Below are positions 57,001 through 64,000 of a DNA stretch of 64,000 nucleotides, in pieces; position 1 is the first letter of the stretch, and the number at the start of each line of letters is the position of its first letter. The translations under genes were made by a program, and so were the position numbers. Source of the stretch: Folioceros fuciformis (taxonomy: Eukaryota > Anthocerotophyta > Anthocerotopsida > Anthocerotales); the NCBI GenBank assembly GCA_049999805.1, contig JBNGIO010006099.1, positions 295,243 to 359,242 of the forward strand. Reading direction: 5' to 3'. The notes under the pieces were generated by a model. That model was given only the letters and a program-made list of their open reading frames with translations. It searched no databases and was not told the origin of the DNA.

Positions 57001-59035
57001 GATTCCCTGCCTTTTTCTCATCCTTTATCATTCTAGCGAGATCCTTCCAATCCATGCCACTGGCAAGCGCTGATCTCACAGCACCAATGGCTGCATCGAC
57101 CTCGTCTAGATTGTATTCAACAAGCTCAGCCATCCGGACGGATTGATCTACCTCTTTCTTCAATGCTTGCACCCTGTTTGACTGCAAAACAAAGCAGTGG
57201 GATAACACTCGTCAAAGACGTGCAAGACAACAATCTGGTTCGGCCAGAACACAGACATGCATACCTGGTCAGCTCGAATTTTCTCCAGCTTTGAGAAGGC
57301 ACTGTTCTCCTGTGACAGCCTTTGCTGCTCTGCTCGTTGTCCCTCAATCTTGCTGAAGAAATCATCCATTGCAGCATCAAAGCTTCCATACATAGACCTT
57401 TCACGGTCAGCAAGCTGTTGCAAAGGAAGTGGAGCAAACTCATCGTATAACTGTGATAGACAGCCATACAGAGATTGTTGTCCGTCAGTAGACACAGCTG
57501 CAGGAGACGCATAGCTACAGTACTGCACCTCCAAAGAAGCTTTTGCAGAAGAACTAGATCAGCTCAAGCAGACAATGTTCTGGCATCAAGTTCATGCTAG
57601 GAAGAACATTTGGAGACAAAGATATCACACCATGCAGAGGAGGTCACCTTTTGCAATTCATCACCCTCCTCAACTGCAAAAGAATGTTTTTTCCTAGTGT
57701 TCTCTTTCTTCTTCATGAAAATATAGCCTTCTGGAACAATCAATCCCTTGACTACATTCTCCAGCCAATCCTCAAACCTCACCACTGCAGATACCAAGGC
57801 ATCAAACGAATCATCAGGAAGGCTTCTGTCCATGTTCCCTTGCAGACCTCCAGTCAGGAGGATATGCTCTGTTAATGCTGGTCCGTATCCCAGGCTCTCT
57901 GACAGAAGAGCTTTCAGAGTTCCACGGCCCCCTTTTGCCTCCCCTTTCTTTCCCCGTTTGTCTATATTTCCTTCAGAATTATCTTTCTCTTTAAGCTCCA
58001 CGGGACCTTCCTGCTCAGGAGAGCCTGACTCAAGGGATTGCCGTATCTTTTCAGACGAAGTTCGTGAAAATAGCCGGCAAGTATTGATAGGATATCGATG
58101 GCGTGCCATCATTGTCACGCCTTTGTCATCATCCCTGAGTAAGCCCAGAAAGGATTCGGATGAATTAAGCAACCACAGGAGGAAGGGGAATGAAATGCAG
58201 GAAAGCAAGAACCAAAAAGCTAACCTGTGAGATCGAAGTAAGGTAAGGACGCTGTAGTTCCCATCTGTAAGAAGAACGTTCCCCTGAGCATAAAGCTCTA
58301 GTATGATATGATGAGCACTATCTCCTAGTCCAAACTGAAAGTCCACAACCTGCCAATGGTTCAAGATCACAGTTTCAGAGTCAACCAGAGAACCATTACA
58401 GGCTGAGCAACCACCTCGTCGTTCAGGGACTAGGAGGTGTAAGTACTGTACTCTATCAATGCCCAGTTGTCGAACATCCTCCAACCTCCGCGTTCTGATA
58501 TGCTTTCTCAGCTTCAGTGTGAATCCAGATGGAGTTGAGCTTTTGTCTCTACAGAAAGCTAGCATCAATAAAGGCTAATGGTCCATCAACGAAACAAGGG
58601 GAGAACCCCTGAGATGGTGAATAGTAAATGGAGACTAGAAAACATGTGCACATTGGACATATCCGTACCGAGAAAACACTGTGGTATGCAAACGGACGCC
58701 ACTTTCCAACAACACCAATACTTTTTCACTCTCCCCTGATTCAGCCAACCCACTGCTCTTGGCGAGCTTGATCACATAAGTCTGCAGGGTTCCCACAGTG
58801 TTGTACCGGGTTAAGGTATCACAAAATCACCACAGCCAAACCTTGCAAACCTTGTGAGGCACTGTGTACTGCAAAGAGTCGGGCAGCCTCAAGGAGGACA
58901 TCCAAGCAAAGCAGGCATAGATTGTCTCACCCTTGGCGTCAGGTCATAAATATTGGCACAACGCATGCCTATAAGCTTCCTCAGGCAGGACACTTCAGCT
59001 GCCACGTCGGCGGTGGTCATTCGCATCTTCACCAT
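54069..59035 (-). CDS. NEMF: NEMF/Rqc2 homologue (NFACT family), 1213 aa
   Basis: Ribosome-quality-control factor that binds 60S subunits holding stalled chains, stabilises the Ltn1/Listerin ligase and directs C-terminal tailing. Fourteen exons in full phase agreement (3642 bp): 58931-59035, 58669-58781, 58452-58548, 58225-58349, 57648-58134, 57265-57528, 56888-57181, 56657-56809, 56419-56573, 56215-56320, 55107-56081, 54901-54994, 54340-54819, 54069-54262. In order: NFACT-N ([10 protein letters not shown]...[10 protein letters not shown]), helix-hairpin-helix ([17 protein letters not shown]), coiled coil with [22 protein letters not shown] ([18 protein letters not shown] block; [31 protein letters not shown]), acidic linker, a plant-type CCHC knuckle [14 protein letters not shown], and NFACT-C ([18 protein letters not shown]). 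Intron 11 uses a GC donor. Longer than typical plant copies because of the acidic linker. Convergent with the SNF2 gene. Confidence 0.95.
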
Positions 59036-59307
59036 CTTCGTTTGCCGTGTTATGCCGACTGAACAAGGCTGGGGCAGAACTGCAAAATTCTTATGCACAC
59101 AGAGTCCACCTTCGGACGAGCAATTCACAAACGACCCCGTACGTCATGAATTGACCTAATATGCGGTGAGGCCCTGTTGCAGCAATTGCGCGCAGATTGG
59201 TTCGTAAATAAACGTACTGCACGGCCCTGCAGGTGCCTTACTCTGTAGGAGACTTGTCCGGCGGTGGGAGGGCATTGTCGGGTTATTTCGGATCCCTATC
59301 GGTAGCC
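59036..59307. promoter_or_regulatory. Shared divergent promoter, NEMF / APC13
   Basis: 272 bp separates the NEMF ATG (59035, -) from the APC13 ATG (59308, +). No clear TATA box. Both are broadly expressed housekeeping genes in plants, consistent with a compact bidirectional promoter. Confidence 0.5.
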
Positions 59308-59712
59308 ATGGCGGAGATGTTCCCCTGTCTGCTTCTGGACATCGTGGATGAAGAGTGGGCAAGAGACACTCTGCCTAACGACGGTACTCCTTCTTCCCGC
59401 TCACCCTCGATTATTACTCAAGGCAGAGAGGTATTTGTGGCTCGGGTCCTCTCTTTCTCTCGTACGCTTCACCGTTGCCGTTGTGGTCTTCAGATATTCC
59501 TCTGCCTTCTGGTGTGGCACCTCCCGCAGACGAGATTGATGAGAACAGTAAGTTGTGCAACTCCTCTGCTTGCGAACGCACTGCGTACGAAGTAATGAGC
59601 CGCTCCTCACGGGATGAAGTCGTTTTCGTTCGCTATGTCATTTGCAGACCAGGAGCAGCAGCTGGCTAATCAGGACAAGTGGGGGGAGCTTGGACTCCAC
59701 ACTATTCAGTGA
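59308..59712 (+). CDS. APC13: Anaphase-promoting complex subunit 13, 64 aa
   Basis: A small subunit of the APC/C ubiquitin ligase that helps assemble the TPR arm; the Arabidopsis gene is called BONSAI. Three short exons, 59308-59383, 59494-59547 and 59648-59712, GT-AG and phase-consistent, give 195 bp. The protein begins MAEMFPCLLLDIVDEEWARD, then TLPNDDIPLP and ends NQDKWGELGLHTIQ. This matches the DIVDEEW, LP.DD.PLP and W..L.L pattern of plant APC13 and its usual 60-70 aa length. No exon is long enough to be found by simple ORF scanning. Head-to-head with NEMF. Confidence 0.93.
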
Positions 59713-60035
59713 CACATCCTTGTGACGATCCGTGAGGCACCCGCAAGCATGTAGGAACCAAGAGGGCAAATGGCCTGCCCTTGGGCGTCCCGTCGAAGCG
59801 CTAGCGAACTGTATCTGATCTGCTACGATGGCGGAATGATCTACATGTGAAGCAGCACAGTAGGAGTAAGAGTCCAGTGAGACAGAAGTGAAAGAGAGGA
59901 AGGATTGTGGAATTCTACCGCACGAATGTGCTAGTGTACAAAAGCGCCACCTACTGGTATCACATGCACGGCTTCTTCCGTTTGGCAAGATGCTGCCCTA
60001 GCTTGTCCCAGCCACCCCAGCTTCAGTTAACTCGA

Positions 60036-61131
60036 TCAGGCACGGGCAGCATCCCTAATACACATGAGATTGAGCTTGATATCGTTGCTCAATCTGGACT
60101 CGAGGAGACCTACAGGCAACCAAATCTTAGGCTGCACTTCCACTACGTAGGTTAGGAGAGTTGTGGACACTTCACATCTGGCCTCCTCCATCGTCCAGGT
60201 GCCGGAAAACAGCTCAAAGTCCCCCTTGACCATCTGAAAGTCCAGGTTTCTCCGGACTCCATTGCGAATCTCGAGAGGGTGCTCCGTGATCTCCATCACA
60301 GCCTCTGCCTTAAACATTATGCCGAACGCCAAATCCTGCTTCCCAACCTGCCTGATGAGCGCCCGGTGATGCCCCTTCTCCAACAGCTCGCTGACAGCCA
60401 AGCCGGGGATGAAATCTGCCAGCCTATTGTAATTTGTGAGAATCCCCCACACGGTCTCGAGAGGGGCTCCGATGGAAATGGAGGCCGCAATGCGTCGCTT
60501 GTTCTTTCCCATTTTCTCCACCGTGACACAAGGAGCGTCCACCAACCCGTCCTCCCCCTGGTGCATGAAATGCTGTGCCTGTTCCAAGCTCTGTGCAGAG
60601 ATGACGCTGGCAGTATGCTGGCCAGCCACAAAGAGCTGCCCGTTCCTGATCCTCGGGCCTTCACCTACCTTGCAGAAACCTCCCCCTCTCCACGCTCCTG
60701 CGCCCCAGCCACTGTCCTTCCCTGGCCATATGGTCCCCGGTGGAGAAGCCCTCCGGAAAACCCCTTGCCGTGTGCAGCTCCTGGAGCTCCTCTCCTTCTC
60801 CTTCCAGAGAGCATGCTGCTGCTCCACAACGCGTCCACTTTGACAGCAGACGCCACAAGCAGCTGGCAAGCAATCCATAGCCCCGCTCCTGGTGCTCGGC
60901 GTGGTGCTGCTCGAGATCTCCCTCCCGGCAGAACGAATAGCTCACAAAGCGCTGCCTCGGCTCCGGGATGTCATGAATAACAGGTGTGCAATCACGCTTG
61001 TCCGAGAGAGGAGACGATCGGCAATCGGATCTCACAGCAATTTCACTCCTTGGCTCCCTGGGACGAGCAGGATCCAGAATCCCGTAGCCATTCACGAGGC
61101 AGACACGGCACGAGCACACATGCCGTAGCAC
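60036..61131 (-). CDS. START/Coq10-like (polyketide cyclase 2) protein, probably plastid
   Basis: Plant proteins of this SRPBCC group are plastid proteins of unclear ligand. The main exon (60036-60590, 185 codons including stop, in frame from an AG acceptor) starts SLEQAQHF and contains IAASISIGAPLETVWGILTN, YNRLADFIPGLAVSELL, FKAEAVMEI, FQMVKGDFELFSGTW, EVQPKIWLPVGLLESRL and a final IK.NL.CIRDAA. That order (strand, W..LT.Y..L..F.P, GDF..F.G.W, LP..L.E) is typical of the family. A ligand-binding helix-grip fold is expected. The N-terminal exon(s) between about 60650 and 61131 are not resolved: frames there are open but show no similarity, though a targeting peptide would look like that. A donor GTAGGT follows GGTTTCTGCAAG near 60670. 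Confidence 0.75.
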
Positions 61132-61995
61132 TGAATCTCACAACTTACTCTCGTCATCCCAGAACGAGAAGTGGCTGGCGCAACATACTGTACATGGCCT
61201 ACATCGCTAACCTCAATACGATACGCCATCGTAACTTTTTTTTTTTTTTTTTCCCCCATTGCAACGTTGGAGAGAAGACTCTACTTCCGTAAGGGTCCTA
61301 TGTTTTTTACGACAGGCCCGGCCCCGGTTCTTATCATAAGGCAATGAAATTCGTCGAGTAATTCGGTATACACGTGAAATGAAGAATTATCAAAGTACTG
61401 TACATACGTCCAGGTCCGTGAGCCAGTGTTAGACAGCTCAATTCCAGTTAGATGCAGGCAAAAAGGCACAGCCATTGGGCGGGCCGACCGTTGCAGATCA
61501 GGGGGAGATATTTTTTTGGATGGGATTTGTTACATCGACGGCATATCGTGAAGGCCTGTCCTTGAAACGTGGCATGCTTGAAATTTGGATCGTGGCAGCG
61601 CGCCCTTTTGTGACAGTGGCTCCGTCCCCAGCAGAGGGATCACTCTTCATACAATCTATCATCTTTTCAGTAGGTCTGTACCAGACTAGTACACAACGGC
61701 GTGGTTGTTAGCACCATCTTGTGGGTTTCACGAAGGTGAGCCGCGGGTGGAAAAGGCAAGGCCGGGCAACATACCACACGGTCAAGTCCTGGCCAACTGG
61801 TAAGCACAGGGAGCACGGAAGGCAACTTGACCGCAGGCAACCTCTCGAAACCGGCAGGACCCAGTGCACACAATCCATGCAAGATAATGTCAAGTTGATT
61901 GCGAATCGTTAATAAAAAGGAGAGGCTCCCAAATCCCTTAAGTGCAAGCCACAAGTCCCATGATGGGAAAAATCCTTCAAATCGAGCTGGGTGAC
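61132..61995. other. Intergenic; poly-T run at 61234-61252
   Basis: No gene recognised. A pure T run of about 19 bases followed by CCCCC lies at 61234-61257. It could be the poly-A remnant of a minus-strand retroinsertion, but no duplicated flanks or element body were seen. Confidence 0.5.
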
Positions 61996-64000
61996 TCACA
62001 GTCCCAGTCCTACCGTTCGCCCGTCCCTGCGCCGCAGACCAGCAGTGAACTGCTTCTCCAGATCCTGCTGCAGCTCTCTCTGTTTCTCCGCGGTGAAGAG
62101 CCCGCTCTCTGCCTCCCCTGCATCCTTGTGCTCTCCCTTGACACCCTACAAGGGACGAGGGGTAGCATAGGACACTCAGGCTCTATACAGGTGTTAGCAA
62201 CGTGGGTTGGCAAATTCCACATGTCTTCAAAGCACCAACCGCAACAACTGAACTGCAAGTGTAAACCACATCTGTCTGTTCGGCAGCAACACCGAACCTA
62301 AGAAAGCGTGCTGTGAAGTACGGGCTAGAAAATGAAGCAAGGGCTCTGTAAGGTATCAGTTTCCTTACCATGAGCTTTTGGAACTTCTCTTGCCGATCAC
62401 GGTCAGCGAATTGCACAGTGTCCCATCGGTTTGTACCTGCTAAGGCGGCCGGTTCCTGGATTGGCGAACAATTCTACAATCATCCCACTGATGTCAAGAC
62501 TTGCACGACACTGCTGACTGACTCTTCCCGTGTCAAAACACAAGGCTCGACACCTCTACGGAGTTTTCGCTGTGGCAAACAACTTCTCACCTGCTCAACC
62601 TCTTTCTTCTTTCCCCACAGTAGCTTCTTCTTCTGATCAGCAGACAGACATCCAGAAACTCCGAGATTCTTGTTCACTGCACGAGATTTTCAAGATGGCG
62701 AGGAGCGTTAAAAATCTTGTGAGGACCGTCGACTCTACATCCACCGAATGCAACTTGTACAAAGCTCCGTCACTGAGCAACTAAAGCATAAGGAACATGT
62801 GGCACATAAGTTTGTGAAGCTCACCCATCTCTGCCGCCTTCAATGCAGCTAGCTTTGCAACAGAAAGGTCGTTAGCAAGGTCTCCAGTAGTTCCTCCTGG
62901 TTCAGACTGAGTATTAGCCTCAGGGCCCCACTTTGAGCTTTTCGACATTTTAGCCTCGCTGCAATTAACCACCCGCTTGCTCTCAGGTGGTGCCACGCCC
63001 GATTGCGGCGCCGGTGCAGACGACCTCTCAACCAAAGATGCGCGATCATCACCATCCACTGAACCACCAGTCGCTTCATTTTGGATCTCTCCATCTTCCA
63101 CCTTTGATGGTGATGCTTTTTCCGTAACCAACTTCGAATTTTCGTCCTGTCCTTTAGTACCCTCACCTGCTGCCTTGCTCTCACTCTGTCCGACAGCAGG
63201 TCTGTTCGAACCATCCGACCCATGCTCGTCTTCGACTGCTTCACTGGACAGACTTGCACGCTCTGTCTGCCCCGCATGGTTTTCCTTCTCTTGTAGAGAC
63301 AACGTCCCGCCGCCACTGGTTTTTTCTGCGCATGAAGCCCTTTTACTATTACTAGCATCCACATGATCATCCCTGTCTCTTAGTTGTTTAGCTTCTTTTG
63401 AAGCATAAACATCTGGGCGATGGTCTCGTTCCTTCAAATCCCCCCGCCCAATTCGATCCCTGAGGTCGTATCTTTCTTTCAGCCTATCTCTCTCCTTCAA
63501 GGTATCCTTACTCAGATGATCTTTGGCATCATCCCCATCCTTGTGCACCCTCTCACGCCGTCTGTCTCTGTCCCGAGGTTCATCCTTGTTGCTGACTCTG
63601 TCACCATCTCTAGCTCTGGCCCTCTCCCTCTCTCTGTCCCTCTCCCTCTCAGCATCTGGTACCGCGTTCGCATCCCTTCCACCGATGCGGGTCTCATTTC
63701 TTCCCCTGTCCCTCCCACGGTCTCTCTCCCTTTCCCTGTCCCTCGACCTATCCCATGCCCCCCTTCCTCTCTCTCTATCCCTGCTCCGATCCCAATCCTT
63801 GCCCCTTCCACGATCGCCATATCTGTCCCTTAAGCTCCTGTCATGCATTCGGTTATCACCATCTTGAGATGCGTGATCGTTCCTTCCTTCGCCATGTCCA
63901 TCCCGTCCTGAGTGGCTGCTGTAAGCTCGTTCGTGATGTCCAGATGGCTGTCGCCTACCGTAATCCCGGTCACTAGGTCTTGCAAAGCTGTTGCTCGTTC
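61996..64000 (-). CDS. RSRC2-like protein with SMAP domain (5' end beyond window)
   Basis: A nuclear, RD/RE-rich protein of the RSRC2 type (arginine/serine-rich coiled-coil 2), linked to RNA processing in other eukaryotes. Exons seen, in phase: 62825 to beyond 64000, 62591-62676, 62369-62473, 61996-62145. The large exon is a charged low-complexity stretch of Arg-Asp/Arg-Glu repeats (63400-63850), then Ser/Glu-rich sequence ending DLSVAKLAALKAAEM. The C-terminal SMAP domain is clear: CLSADQKKKLLWGKKK, RWDTVQFADRDRQEKFQKLM, then GVKGEHKD, QRELQQDLEKQFTAGLRRRD and a final VGLGL stop. The frame remains open to base 64000 (SFARPSDRDYGRRQ...), so the N-terminus is missing. Confidence 0.88.

Noticed and set aside
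61234-61257. Poly-T run as evidence of a processed retrocopy
   Set aside because: No duplicated flanks and no recognisable retrocopy beside it.
1-64000. CRISPR arrays, tRNA or rRNA genes, bacterial operators
   Set aside because: None seen on reading both strands; repeat spacing and gene structure are plant nuclear. A tRNAscan/Infernal run would be needed to exclude small RNAs fully.

Overview
Nuclear DNA of a land plant or close streptophyte relative. The genes are intron-rich with mostly short GT-AG introns. They include a plastid-type FtsZ, a plant fructokinase, an LRR receptor-like kinase, an NPF transporter and a plant-style APC13, and TTTAGGG plant telomere motifs occur. A strongly diverged FtsZ and short introns would suit a bryophyte, lycophyte or streptophyte alga, but the lineage cannot be fixed from this window alone.

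The left 26 kb is a repeat nest. It opens with the 3' end of a decayed Ty1/copia element (383-~1383), followed by a decayed Ty3/gypsy gag-protease segment on the minus strand (~1385-3602). From 4935 to 25901 lies one Mutator-like element (MULE) with ~190-bp diverged terminal inverted repeats (TIRs). Two related LINEs have inserted into it: a minus-strand copy at 5555-11229 and a plus-strand copy at 14209-25200, each bracketed by target-site duplications. With both LINEs removed, the MULE is about 4.3 kb and has two convergent genes. A MULE/SWIM transposase reads inward from the right TIR. A second gene, reading inward from the left TIR, looks like the C-terminal zinc-ribbon/OB domain of the ssDNA-binding protein RPA1. 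This repeats the mudrA/mudrB layout of maize MuDR with a different partner gene and is the most interesting structure here. Both MULE genes and both LINEs look broken. A GC-rich CGGGAC-type repeat follows (25930-26600).

The right 37 kb is genic. In order: fructokinase (-, 27229-29202); a CPBP intramembrane protease (-, ~30280-31841) divergent from ribosomal protein eL36 (+, 32051-32667); FtsZ (+, 33584-35130); an LRR receptor-like pseudokinase (+, 36219-38546); an unrecognised gene with a C-terminal hydrophobic segment (-, ~39610-41015); an NPF/PTR transporter (-, 42271-44619); a RAD5/SHPRH-type SNF2-RING protein (+, 47245-53790) convergent with the ribosome-quality-control factor NEMF/Rqc2 (-, 54069-59035); APC13 (+, 59308-59712) divergent from NEMF; a plastid-type START/Coq10-like protein (-, ~60036-61131); and the 3' part of an RSRC2/SMAP-domain protein (-, 61996 to beyond the window).

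The genes form no operon-like unit; they are housekeeping and signalling genes. Two pairs share short divergent promoters (CPBP/eL36, ~210 bp; NEMF/APC13, ~270 bp). Exon borders given with coordinates were read by eye and checked for GT-AG ends and phase. The SNF2, CPBP, START-like and unrecognised genes are only partly resolved.
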